Source: Adiantum capillus-veneris
Lineage: Eukaryota > Streptophyta > Polypodiopsida > Polypodiales > Pteridaceae
Assembly (NCBI GenBank): GCA_014529385.2
Contig: CM043943.1
Coordinates: forward strand, 103,574,355 to 103,638,354
Length of the DNA stretch: 64,000 nucleotides
Direction of reading: 5' to 3'
Shown here: positions 51,028 through 62,339 of the stretch, piece after piece
How the letters are laid out: each line of letters starts with the position of its first letter
How positions within the stretch are numbered: the stretch's first letter is position 1
Notes under the pieces: model-generated
Seen by the model: only the letters and a program-made list of their open reading frames with translations
Told to the model about the DNA's origin: nothing
Database searches by the model: none
Made by a program: the position numbers and the translations under genes

Positions 51028-52340
51028 ACGGGAGATGTTAACAGTAATTGACCAAGCTAACACTGAGACCCTAGGTTTCCTCTGCCCAACTTTCGACGTA
51101 GCACTTTTGGTATGGGGCCAAAATTTGTATTTTTGTTTCAACCCTCACGAGATAGCTGTTTTCAAAATAGTGAGAGGGAGCTTACTAACCAAATTACAAA
51201 TTTTGGTCTCTGGTACGTTATATTATTTTTGCAGAGGTATTTATTTGATTCTGGTTTATTGGAGATCCTCATCACTTAATTTTCTCAATTCACAGTATGT
51301 TGGTTTTCAACCTTGCATGGAATCAACAATCTGAGGTAGCCATTTTGGACTCATGAGTCATGACTGTTAGTCGTGCTTACCTCGAAGTCCACTTCCCTGA
51401 TAGAAGTCATTGATTGGTTTCAACGAGTCAACATGGACACGACAAAAGTTTTACTTTTAGATTACAACAAAAGTAAGTGTTTCTTATCTTGCTATTCTTC
51501 AATATTTTGTATACTATGAATAGAAAACTAATTCCTTGTTTTGTGCAATCAGTTCACAATAGAGCCGCTGTTGGACTAAACATTGAGTGCAAGCATTGCT
51601 ACCTTGCAAATTCTGTGCATGGTTTTCATGGGAATGTTCAAAGGTACATAGTTACTTGTTTCGTGATTTTGCAATTTTGATGCAATGTATGGTCACCATA
51701 TGCTATGTCTTGCAGGTCTGTTTAGAAACTTGTTGCTTCATGGGAAGCATTGACCCAAGATAGTGTTTGGAAAGATATGCTGATTTTGAGTTGCAACGTC
51801 CCAAAACAAGATGACGAGCATTCTTGTGGAACGCATTTATGCTAAGGAGTGTAGAAGTGTAAATGCAATGTTTGCTTTTGTATTCCTTTCACACATGAAT
51901 TCTCAGAATTACATATCAAAGCTAGGGAATTTATTTGCAGGTAAGGAACCTGGTAGATTATTCAAATGTCCCTGTGGAGGCATTTAGGATGACGATGATC
52001 TAGAATATGATCAATCTTGTAGAGACACGTCCTCTAAGAGTCGTCGATGCATTTGTCATGCCAGCACCACGACCACAAACTCAGCCTCCACCTTGGAGGT
52101 ACAAAGCACAGCCTCAACCAACCACAGACCAAGCGCCTGGACATGCCTCCCCTCGTGTTTTTGGCCACTCAATATCTAGTCTTTTTGGTGATACCCAATT
52201 TTTTTACTGAGGAAGACAATGCCACTGCACAATCTTTTCCTCAATGCCAAACCCCTCACCCAACCCATAGACCGTCACCTGAGCCTTTACATTTCAGTCA
52301 TGATAATCAAGCCCAAGAGAGCTTCCCTCAATTGTAAATG
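51028..52340 (+). other. unrecognised coding-like stretch
   Basis: Frames 50972-51334, 51477-51680 and 52007-52337 contain protein-like words (TFDVALLVWGQNLYFCFNPH; Pro/Gln-rich PRPQTQPPPWRYKAQPQP). They may be decayed exons continuing from the H3-like relic or a separate gene. No domain is known to me. Confidence 0.25.
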
Positions 52341-52439
52341 AAAGCTACTAATCAATGGATTTAATTGGACATCACAATGTACATTATTAAACCCAATGTA
52401 AAGACAAGTTGAGTCAATTTTGAAAAGAAATTATTCTGA

Positions 52440-53590
52440 GACTTTATTAACAATGCATTTTTGCATCAATAGCTTTCTTTGATATTTGCAGTTCAGAGCA
52501 ATGTGATATACTGTGTGAGTTGCCTTCGTTAATCAAGAGTTGCATTGCACTAGAAACAGTTGGCCATCCTTTATCTCTACGCACAATGTCTTCTTTTCCT
52601 TTCTCTAAGGCACATGTACAACAGTTAATCAAACAGTTCGATTAGACTAATATTTTGTGATGATAACCAACAGGAAAATAAGTAACACATCATTAATGTT
52701 TACATATAAAACATACTACCTTGCGCATGTTGCACTAGAAAAGAAATTTTGGAGGCAGGCTGAGGTCAACCTCGTTCTCTAAATCCTTGTGCACTTGTCG
52801 TAGTGTCACATTGCCTCGAATGCTAAAAATAGTTAGCAGATGAGGTCCACACCATAAGGTCTCAAGCATTCTCAAAGGATTATTTAGGTCATTAGTTAAA
52901 TCGTGGTCCAAAGCTACCAGATGACCATTCACTCGATGCCACCTTATGTAGTGGAAGAAAGCTATGAAATTTTGAGAAGCTATCATGCACTTACACAATA
53001 TAGACTTCTTATTTACCTTGCATAAGATGCCTTAAGAATCATGGAAATCCCAAAATTCATCCAAAAAATCAAGGCATTGCTATGTCTTGCAGAGTAGCAT
53101 AGTTTTAGTCTTCCTAATCTCTTCATCATGGAAAAAGTCAATGAACACATGCATGGGCATGATGATTGAAACATGACCAGTCGACTAGCAATATTTGGTC
53201 TTAAGCACTTTTATATTTCCTACTGGAGCTTTAGTATGAAACATTCAGAGGTTTCAGATGAAGGGACTCCCCACTCTGGACTGTCCTTTGAAGGAACCGG
53301 GAGATATTCTAGAGTCATTATAAAAGTGGTCGAAGAAGAAATCCCCCCTTGCAACCAACACTCTTCTGGCGCTAGTGTTATAAAGTAGCTCTCCCACAGT
53401 TGCATGGAATGCATCAAAAGTGCCAATAATGCAATCCACTGGCTGCCAATCTTCTTTGTTGAAAGGATAAATATTTGCAACTGGCAGGTTAAACACACAA
53501 TACACGAGCGAAGAGTAAAATCTATTGTGGATGTAGGAAAACTTACAATTTGGTCAGTTTGTTGGAAATCTTATCGGCGTTGTTTGTAGA
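52440..53590 (-). other. unrecognised gene-like relic
   Basis: Minus-strand frames at 53505-53254 (MYCVFNLPVANIYPFNKEDW), 52998-52735 (FIAFFHYIRWHRVNGHLVAL) and 52632-52447 read like consecutive parts of one protein, broken by stops. No family is identified. Confidence 0.3.
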
Positions 53591-54377
53591 TGCAACTATG
53601 AGTGCATATATGCATGTTCAATGAGAACCTTTTTGACTGTTTTCCCCGTTTGTGATAAGAAAAAGTTTTTCACCCTATCTTTATAACTATTTACAAACTC
53701 ATTGCCCGTGCGCTTTCGGGTATCTGCAGGAGAAGCCAACTTCCAAATGTAATGGTTGTGAAAAGCCATCAACCTTTGTCCAAATTGAAACTGTCAAAAT
53801 TTTTGACAGACTTAATACTTGCGGATGGTCGTCGAGGTCTTCTGTTCTCCATTAGTGATTCTTTCTATGGCAATATGCACAACACAAATGTGAGAGGGGG
53901 AGTGTTTTTGAGCGCAAAAATAATACAGTCAAATGCGAGAAAAATAGTTAGTCGAGCGCAAATGAATGAGAATGAGCGAGAATAGTATTAAGTCTCTCCT
54001 ATTGAAAAATTATAGACAACTGCATTGAGTGTGAGTTATGGTAGATTTTTCCTATATTTGGTCCTAACAAGAAAGATTCAAGGAAATCAAAACATATACT
54101 AGTGTTAAGGTTTTTTATGCAACTAAAAGTTGTTTTTTGAAGATGCTGAAATTTGAGATAAAAACAAGGAAAATTTGAGCTACTGTTATGGTAGCCCGCC
54201 ATCCATTGGTTGCGTTGCATTCTCTCTCTAGCGCTAAAAGGACCAAATTTAGTCCAAACTTTCCCTAATGTTAGGGTTGGTTCTTTCTAATATTTAGAGA
54301 GATCGAGAGACAACTCAAGGTTTGATATGAGCTTGAGGATACTTTGTACAGTTCTTCAAGATTTCAATACATATCCC
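53591..54377. other. no gene seen
   Basis: Short frames only (53652-53985 in two overlapping frames, +; 53999-54220, -), with no domain. Confidence 0.45.
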
Positions 54378-54541
54378 CACTCACAATCGTGAGTTTGAAA
54401 AAAAAGGTTAATTTCAATTAAAGTATTTTAAATTAAAGTGTGGTTCCCATCATTTTTTAGTAGTTTTTTTGGTATGCTTTCTATAAAAAATCAACTTGTT
54501 TAAGGCATACTTTTGTTTTTCAAAACTCACAATGGTGAGTG
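54378..54541. mobile_element. MITE with palindromic ends
   Basis: 164 bases with ends CACTCACAATCGTGAGTTTG and CAAAACTCACAATGGTGAGTG, inverted relative to each other and each internally palindromic. The core is AT-rich. Same family as 43600-43713. No clear target duplication. Confidence 0.6.
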
Positions 54542-54639
54542 AATTATATTAGCATAACCAATGAATTCAAGTCATGGTCGATCCGGGCCATGATGTCTTC
54601 CAACAACCATAGGTACATTGGATGATAGGGGAGGACCCT

Positions 54640-55705
54640 GTAACACTTAGAAAAAGGACCTCTAATAAAGCAAGGACCTAGAAATCTATCTGGTCATTGC
54701 AACATCAATATCCCTATTCCACTCATTAGAGTCCATCCATTTCCCTATGGTGACAAATAATTCCTTGATTTCTTGTATAATCTCACATCTAGGTGTTTCC
54801 AAAGTGTTCTCAAAAACTCAAAAATTCCTACTCTTCCACACGTGCTAGAAGTAGAAGAATCTGACAATCTGCATGCCAATGAGTAGCACCTGGATCTTAC
54901 AAACCATCCTACCGAGGAAAAGGTCATTCTTGAAGAATCCAATCTTCTAGGTCTTTTGCAGCCTTTTGTAGACTGTTCGACATTCCTTAAACTGGTGCAG
55001 GAGGTCCTTCCTAGCCATTTTGCATTGCAAGCATCTGTCACGACCAATACGTCTAACTTGTACCTTCACACCCATTGGTAAGGCCCCCTAGCACCTTCCA
55101 AAGAGACACCTTCATACTAAGAGGAAAATGTGGGATTAGTGATTGACACCCATCTTGATTCTTGCCATTTCTTGCCCCATTGCTTATTCAAAAGGAAAAC
55201 CAAATCCTTCAAGATCATAAGGGTGTTTTACACTTCCTTTGTTTGTGTTTCTAAGAAATTCCTATTCTTGGGCCAGTGCCACTCCTTCCACTCGAAATTG
55301 GACTCACAAGAAGGTGGCCCACCTCTCTCAAGCTGATCCAAAGCTCTACTAGCCTGCAAACTTTCACTCCCACTGAGGTGGAATTAGGCCAATTGATCCT
55401 TTCCCACTTCTATTGCTACTATCTCAAAACTGGCACAAATCTCTTGTGGCCCTGTTGAGCTCCACCTCTATTCTAGTGTACTTTAGTATTTAAATGTTGG
55501 TTTACATGTTACCGCCGTTACCAAGTTGCTTTTCACAAAAATTCTTAGAAGGACAAGAAAAAAGCTGCCCTTCATGGCAAAGGTCCAAGTGGATGGTAGC
55601 CCTTCCCATGAGACAGGCGCTCTTAAAATTTTCCCTTCCGTAGGATGGGTAAGGGTGCTTGTCCATTTCTAGTCCTTCTTCCTTGCTTACAAATTGACAA
55701 GGCAT
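54640..55705 (-). pseudogene. LINE relic (3' part with zinc-ribbon-like domain)
   Basis: Minus-strand blocks at about 55100-54950 read FPLSMKVSLWKVL, then (after a frame change) MGVKVQVRRIGRD and CLQCKMARKDLLHQFKEC. This matches the zf-RVT region that follows the reverse transcriptase in plant L1-type LINEs (PLK..LF.WKL, CxxC...D..HLF..C). Upstream frames (55705-55502 and around 55260) may be earlier parts of the same element, but they are less certain. No poly-A tail seen. Confidence 0.55.
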
Positions 55706-55706
55706 A

Positions 55707-55737
<31 letters not shown>

Positions 55738-55746
55738 ATATCTATT

Positions 55747-55817
<71 letters not shown>
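55707..55817. repeat. poly-C, TA and TG compound tract
   Basis: 28 C residues (55707-55734), then a short TA tract (about 55747-55762) and about 27 TG units (to 55817). Confidence 0.95.
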
Positions 55818-55820
<3 letters not shown>

Positions 55821-56224
55821 CATATACATATAAAAGATGAAAAACAAAAAAAAAACAAGGTGAAATTTCACTATGGCCTACATAAGGTTGAGACCGTGAG
55901 AAAAATATAATAATAAAAGTTTCTTTGTGAGAGGAAACAAGAAGGTGACGCTAACTTTTTAAAACATTTGTTATCACAAATAAATATTATGTTTTTTGTA
56001 ACAATAAACTATTTAGATTATAATATATTACAAAAACATTAAAAAAATGTTTGGAAAACCACTTGAAAGCATTATAGCAAATTTACGAAAGAAAAGGTGG
56101 AAGAGGCAAAGAAAGATTGTGTGTGACCCAATAATCAATGGCCCTTTTTAAAGAGAGAGGTACACAAAATTTCAACACCTCTCGCAAAGACCCTCCACAA
56201 TCCGATCCCCGCTCACACACAACC

Positions 56225-56225
<1 letters not shown>
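55818..56225. other. AT-rich, no gene seen
   Basis: A-rich DNA full of stops. Confidence 0.55.

Positions 56226-56314
<89 letters not shown>
56226..56314. repeat. compound GT/GA microsatellite
   Basis: GT units (56226-56263) followed directly by GA units (56263-56314). Confidence 0.97.
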
Positions 56315-56316
<2 letters not shown>

Positions 56317-56326
56317 AGGGCTTTGA

Positions 56327-56407
56327 CACCACTCTCAAACATCAAGAGAGGGCACCGCTCATCTTGACACCACTCTCAAACATCAAGAGAGGGCACCACT
56401 CATCTTG
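56327..56407. repeat. 40-bp tandem duplication
   Basis: GACACCACTCTCAAACATCA and the following bases to CTCATCTT occur twice in a row with one or two differences. Confidence 0.9.
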
Positions 56408-57591
56408 ACATCGGAGACTCTTGTCCGGTGGTGGGAAGCGACCACAACATCGATGATTCATTGTCAAAATTAGCATTGAGAAAGAATCAGCTCTTGGCTA
56501 GTCTCTGATATCCACTTGGTTTTTAGGCATTCTTCGACGAAACCTCTCATAACTTGGCGGATTTTAGACATCTGATCCCACCGACACGAGCGTTCTCACA
56601 GAAAAGTATTTTTTTGTGGAAGGCTATGCTTGCGACATGCATGAGTGAGGTACCTCTATCGAAGAGGAGTGACACCCGAAATTGGCACCGAGCACACCAA
56701 TTACACTCTACGACACAGTTTCTAGCTTTGACTTCTTTGGCGGCTATTCAACTTGCACATTTTTGTTTGGCATCCAAAATTGGCACTGACATTCCCATCC
56801 TACACCGACACGCAGGGCCCACACACACCAGTTTCTCCAGGTTTCCAAACACTCATATGCACAACGCATTTCAGGTGATTTTAACAACAGCTTCTTTGCA
56901 GAAAGATGCGTTGACAGATGTATATTTGTTTGAGCACACCTAGTGCTACTGAGCTCTTTTGAGAGCAGATATCTTTGTAGGGATACTTTTTTCTACACGA
57001 AACATTTCTTGGCGCCTGCTCGTGCACAGTCACTCATGTACGTTGAGTTGCGGACACTACCTATTGTACTTCGTGTGGAGCCATTTTTTAAAGGCTATTT
57101 TGGCCAATTTCTTGACCGTTTTTGAGATTCGGACCGGAAGAGACCTTTCTGAGACTGTGGCTAGGCGTTTTGTCTTTGCTTTAGCCTTAGGAGGGTCATT
57201 ACTTAAGGTTCTCTTTGAGCTAGGGTATTCTCAAATGTTGAGATACCTTCGGTGATGCAAGTAGCTGGAGTTCCCGTCTTACGATACCCTTGTCATAGGA
57301 TATGTATCTCAACATTTTCTTGCTTTTGACATCGAGTTGGCAGTCACACAAAAATGATTTTGGGAAGTTTATGCCCAATGTTTGTTTTGAGCAATTTATG
57401 CGCTTACCTTTGTCTTGTTGGGGTTGAGAGTTTGCTCCCTATAAAGAGGAGACTCTGTCGGTGGATTTTTTTCGTGTCCATTTTATGCATTCTTGGCACA
57501 TTTGGTTGTTCTTACATAGTGATTTTACTACATTTTTTTTGAGTTTTTACTCTTGCTATAGGGAAAACTCAGCCAAAATTATCCCCATTAG
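56408..57591 (+). other. no recognised gene
   Basis: Open frames at 56554-56943 (129 codons) and 56943-57255 (two overlapping frames) show no domain. The composition is unlike the copia element that starts at 58092. Confidence 0.35.
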
Positions 57592-57625
57592 GAAGAGAAT
57601 GGGGTCTAGGAGGGCCTCTTTATTT
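57592..57625. repeat. inverted repeat, left arm
   Basis: GAAGAGAATGGGGTCTAGGA through CCTCTTTATT matches the reverse complement of 58011-58043 with about three differences. Confidence 0.85.
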
Positions 57626-58010
57626 GGCAGTTTCAGGAAGTCAAACCTTTAGTATTAAGGAAGTAATCAAAGGACAGCTTTTGAATTCAAACAGGCAAAA
57701 TGGCTAGTTTATTTGAATTAAAAGTTTCCCCCCAAAATGGAAATCAAAATCTAGCGGGTAAAACCATATCATGTAGTATATCTATGGAAAGAGATCGATG
57801 TGTAGGTTGAAAATCTATGATCTCCACTCAAATCAGAGATCAAATGTGAGAGTTATGGAAGGCCGAAAACTATAAAATCGTCCACCTCCTTTTTGGGGAG
57901 AAAAGTGTATCCTTTGACCAATCTTACACATCTCTTACAAACCCACCATTCTTGCACACATGGCATACACCTATTTGTTAAATGTTAATCATATCCATAA
58001 GCTCATGGAA

Positions 58011-58043
58011 AATAAAGAGGCCCTCTTACACCCCATTCTCTTC
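58011..58043. repeat. inverted repeat, right arm
   Basis: Pairs with 57592-57625 across about 385 bases. It lies just before the copia gag start, so it may be part of an element end or a hairpin in the leader. Confidence 0.85.
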
Positions 58044-58091
58044 ATAATGCCAAAAAATCTTCCATAAAGTTTTTGGCCACATTCTTTTGAG

Positions 58092-58920
58092 TCATGGCTG
58101 CGAGTAGTGCTTCCAAAAGAGAAGAGTACTACATCAAAAATTTTGATGGCACAAACTTTGCTATTTGGTGGCATCATATGCAAGATGTTGTAATCAAACA
58201 TAGGCTTGATAGCACCCTTGCCTGAAAGAAAAGAGAATGCGTACACTGATGAACAATATGAAGACTTGAATGAGCGTACCATGGCAACCATTTGCATGCA
58301 CCTTGGTGAATCCATTTAATTTACTATAATGGATAAGACCAATGCTGAAGATTAATGGGATGCTCTTTGTGCAACATGGGATGGCAACAATGCCTCGAAC
58401 AAGGTTTTATTGATGAAGAAGCTTATGGGCATGAATATGAAAGAGAGATCTAATGTTAGTTCTCACTTGAACAAGTTCAACAACATCTTTTCATAGATTA
58501 CTTCAAAAGGTCTCAATTTTGGTGATGAAATGAAAGCCATTTTCTTGCTATGTTTGCTACCGTCGTCATGGGATACCTTCAATACATCCATAAGCAATTC
58601 TGCACCTAATGGCAAGCTAGTTTTCAACAATGTTGCTAGTGCACTGCTCCTTGAGGAGATTCAATGTCAATCTCTTGATGCAAGCGGGCATGGTGATGTG
58701 TATGTGGCTAGTGGAAATCATGACAAGCAAAGATAGCGTATTCATAGCCGCGGTCATTCTCAGGATTGCAGGAAAGTTCGTAGCAAGATTGCGGCAAAGA
58801 CACGAGAAATGTTGAGTGTTAGTACTACCATAAAAAGGGACAATTGAAGAAAGATTGTCGCACATTGCAGCGTGACAAGGGTAAATACAAAGTGAAGTCT
58901 GACAAACCTAAAAGCATTGT
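58092..58920 (+). pseudogene. gag: copia gag relic
   Basis: Begins ATG near 58094 (MAASSASKREEYYIKNFDGT) with the UBN2-type word FAIWWHHMQDVV. After stops, it continues WDALCATWDGNNASNKVLLM and LLCLLPSSWDTFNTSISNS. The zinc knuckle at about 58812-58860 is damaged: a stop sits between the first cysteine and the position of the second, which is Tyr, and the His is Gln. Confidence 0.8.
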
Positions 58921-60180
58921 AAAAATTGAAGAAATTAATGTGGTTGAGTCTCTAGCCATTGACACAGTTTCTGACGTGCCAAATGATGTGTTGATTTTCA
59001 CATCTGATTTGAGTCTTGATGCATTGTTAGCTCTTGACAAGTGTTATGTAGCACAGAATTGGATTTCCAACTCAGGTGCTAGCTTTCACGTGACTCGTCA
59101 CATGGAGTGGTTTTCTACATAAACTTCCACACATGGCACAATGAAGCTAGACAATTCTTGATATATGCGGTGTGGGTAGCATTAAGTTTTCTATGTGTAA
59201 TGGCACTTATTTTATGCTGCACAATGTCAGGCATGTACCCAAATTGACAAAGAGTTGGACAACTGGATGATTTGGGTTACACTACCACATTCGCTCATGG
59301 TTCTTGGATTATCAAGACACAAAATTTGGTCATGCTTAAAGGCCATATTTCTAGCTCATTGTACTCACTTTATGTCTCTTCCATGAAAGAGAATTCTATT
59401 TGTATAGATGAGCTTCTGTCTACAGAGTTGTGGCATAGCTGGCTAGGTCATATGACTAAGAAGGGAATGAAAGTCTTGTAGCATTTTGGTTATATCTTTG
59501 TGTTAGATTACTCTAAATTCTCATTATGTGAGCATTGCATATATGGCAAATAGACTAGGTTGACATCAGCACCTTTTGACAAGGATTTAGGGAGTCCTCT
59601 AGATCTTGTTCATAGAAAATTTTGTGGACCTATGCTAGTCAAGTCTCTAGGGGGAGCATTATCCTTCTTGAAATTCATAGATGACTCTACTAGAAAGGTG
59701 TGGGTTTACCCCTTGAAGTAGAAGAGCGATGTCTTTAGTGTCTTTCTCAGAAGTTCTTAATCAGGTAGAAAGCTTAAAGCTTACAAAGTGACAATGGAGT
59801 CAAGTACATCTCCTTAGAGTTCAAGGAATTTTGTAGTAAACGAGGCATTAGAAAACAGTTTACCATGCCTTACACACATTTACCAAAATTGGTGTGGTTG
59901 AGAGGATGAATAGAACCATTCAGGAACGTGTCACTTCTATGTTGTCTATGGCCAACTTACCTCAAATGTTTTGGAGAGAAGTTGTTACGATGATTGCTTA
60001 CTTGATCAATCGGTCACCTAGTACACCACTAAAGCACAAGGTTCCACAGGAGGTGTGGACAGGCAAAGAGCCCAATTATGATAGATTATGTATATTTGGG
60101 TATGAGGCATTCTCACATGTGCCAAAAGCGCTTAGAGAAAAGCTAGAGCAGCTCATAGGTGATATTCAACTAGTCTAAAA
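58921..60180 (+). pseudogene. pol: copia protease-integrase relic
   Basis: The protease site at about 59060-59100 reads WISNSGASFHVTRHMEWF. The catalytic Asp of DSGAS is Asn. ELWHSWLGHMTKKGMKVL (about 59425) is the GAG-pre-integrase block. The integrase has [16 protein letters not shown] (about 59670), a degraded middle, and VERMNRTIQERVTSMLSMAN (from 59894) with the third acidic residue kept. At least five stops or frame changes are present. Confidence 0.83.
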
Positions 60181-60400
60181 TGCATAGAAAGCCAATGAAA
60201 GAAATTGAGTATTGCAGAGTACAATTTGAGGATGTTGCCTCACCACCAATTACACAGAATGTTGGACATGCTAGTGATGCGCCTTCCACTAGTACACACA
60301 CACACATGTTGCTCCAAGGAGAGAGAAACAATAGTCAGGCACTTTAGATATCTACTTGTACATCTCGTGCACTTTAGTGCTGTGAGTCAGGATTAGACAT

Positions 60401-61189
60401 TTGCTAGTCACTGACTACAGTGAACCCACTTGCTACAAAGAGGCCATTCAAATGGACGACATCGTGAAGTGGAAAGAGGCTATACAATTTGAGTATAACT
60501 TGATCTTAGGAAATGAAACTTGGGAATTGACAAAGTTACCTGTGGGTAAAGTGGCATTGCCATGCAAATGGGTGTACAAGAAGAAGTATATCACAAATGA
60601 ACTTGAGCCTAAGTATAAGGCTAGATTGGTTGCTAAAGGATTCAATCAAACAAAAGGCATGTATTTCAATAAAATCTTTTCCCCCATAGTCAAGATGACT
60701 ATGCTGCATCTTGTGCTTGGTATAATAGTCATTGAGGACATGGAATTGGTCCAAATGGATGTGAAAACATTTTCTCATGGGTATCTTGAAGAGGATGTCT
60801 ACATGAAACAACAAGAAGGTTTTGCGATAAAGCCTAGGAAGCCAACACGGGTAGAACTGGTGTGTAGACTCAAGAAAGATTTGTATGGGTTAAAGAAAGG
60901 CTCAAGGCAATGGTACATAAAGTTCGATAAGTACATTCAGTCCGAGGGTTATGTATAGAGCCAAGAAGATCACTGCTTGTACACAAGGAGGTTGAATGGT
61001 GGTTCCCTCATCATTCTGATTTTGTACATGGATGATATGCTCATAGTCGAGAAGTCAAAAGCTGACATTGCACTTCTCAAGGATGTCTTAAGCAAGAAGT
61101 TTTCTATGAAAGATTTGGGTGATGGACATCATTTTCTTGGTATGCATATCAAGAGAGATTGCAAACGTGATATACTTGAACTCTCATAG
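60401..61189 (+). pseudogene. pol: copia reverse transcriptase relic
   Basis: The frame 60401-60958 carries WKEAIQFEYNLILGNETWEL, CKWVYKKKY, ARLVAKGFNQTKGMYFNKIF and LVQMDVKTFSHGYLEEDVYM. The first catalytic Asp is present. DLYGLKKGSRQWYIKF also occurs. After a stop, 60977-61189 has the catalytic box ILYMDDMLIV and MKDLGDGHHFLGM. The YMDD box is intact. Confidence 0.9.
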
Positions 61190-61760
61190 GAAGAGTATAT
61201 TCACAAGGTCTTGCAACATTTTAATATGCAAGGGGGGAAATAATTGAGTACCCCAATGGCTGCATATAAAAAACGTAGCAAGCATGATTGTCCCAAATCA
61301 GATGCAGAAATGGTAGAGATGGCAAAGGTGTCGTATTCTTTGGGAGCAGGCAGTCTCATGTTTGCCATGGTTGGCACATGGCCAAGAATTGCATATGTAG
61401 TGGGAGTGGTCAATAGGTTTATGGAAAATCTAGGCAGAAAGCATTGGGAAGCAATGAAGCACATCTTGAGATACATCGAGGGCTAAACTAGAAAGTGCTT
61501 ACGCTTTGAGAATAGTGATGCATCCATAGTTGGATACAGTGATTTAGATTATGCAATTTGTGTGGACACTAGGAGATCCACATCTCGCTACATTTTCTTA
61601 TTCGCTAGAGCGGCAGTTTCAAGGACATCATGTCTCCCAAATTTCACTTCCTCTTCCACCACTCAAGCAGAGTATGTTGCAGTTTCCACTTCCAATAAGG
61701 AAGTTGTGTGGTTATCTTGTCTAGTGGGAGACCTTGGTATACACTAGACTCCAGTGCTAC
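61190..61760 (+). pseudogene. pol: copia RNase H relic
   Basis: 61244-61486 has YSLGAGSLMFAMVGTWPRIA and NRFMENLGRKHWEAMKHIL. 61530-61747 has GYSDLDYAICVDTRRSTSRY, SSSTTQAEYVAVSTSNKEVV and WLSCLVGDLGI, the RNase H end of copia pol. Stops separate the blocks. Confidence 0.85.
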
Positions 61761-61953
61761 ATTGTGACAATCAGAGATTGTGTTAGCAAAGAACCCCATG
61801 TTTCACTTCAATTCAAAACACATAGAGGTCAAGTATCATGTGGTACGGATATTTTGGCTAGCAAATGCATTGAGTTATCCAAAGTTCACATGGATGAAAA
61901 CCCAATGGATGCTCTAATGAAGAACTTATCCTTAGAGCCATTCACACATTGCA

Positions 61954-62049
61954 TAGAGACAATGGGTGTAGGTGAATCTATGGTCATGCTTCCCATTTGT
62001 ATAGAGACAATGGGTGTAGGTGAATCTATGGTCATGCTTCCCATTTGTA
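61954..62049. repeat. 48-bp tandem duplication
   Basis: TAGAGACAATGGGTGTAGGT and the following 28 bases occur twice in a row without a visible difference, near the 3' end of the copia element. Confidence 0.95.
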
Positions 62050-62115
62050 TAGTTGTATATAATAGCCTCTACATGCTTTAGCTACTTGGGCCACGTTGGC
62101 CTTCAAGTGGGATAT

Positions 62116-62323
62116 TGTAAGGGTTTTAGGCCAAGTGGCTGCCTAAAGGCAATGGCCGGCCACCCATATTGATTATTTGTTATAATTCCAATAAGGAGTT
62201 GAGAGTATAATACTCTCAAGTGCTCCACCAAGCTACTGTGTACAATGTCTTCTCCTTCCCCCTTCTCTCCTTCCCTCTCTTGCATCTTGCACTCCCATCT
62301 CCACAACCATTAGTGGACTCTCA
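62116..62323 (+). repeat. candidate 3' LTR of third copia element
   Basis: Starts TGTAAGGGTTTTAGGCC after the polypurine tract. The end is uncertain: CTCTCA at about 62318-62323 is a plausible terminus. No second copy to confirm it. Confidence 0.5.
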
Positions 62324-62339
62324 CTGAGAAAATTACCTG

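Larger units (their letters stand above)
58092..62323 (+). mobile_element. third Ty1/copia element, decayed, 5' LTR not found
   Basis: Gag, protease, integrase, reverse transcriptase and RNase H appear in copia order, followed by a polypurine tract (CAAGTGGGATAT, 62104-62115) and an LTR-like start TGTAAGGG at 62116. The 3' LTR limit is estimated (near 62323). No copy of it was seen upstream of gag, so the 5' LTR and primer site are missing or too diverged. Confidence 0.88.

Noticed and set aside
53220..53505. Two overlapping minus-strand frames as two separate proteins
   Set aside because: Only one of two overlapping frames can be the relic. I kept the one starting MYCVFNLPVANIY because it is more protein-like, but at low confidence.
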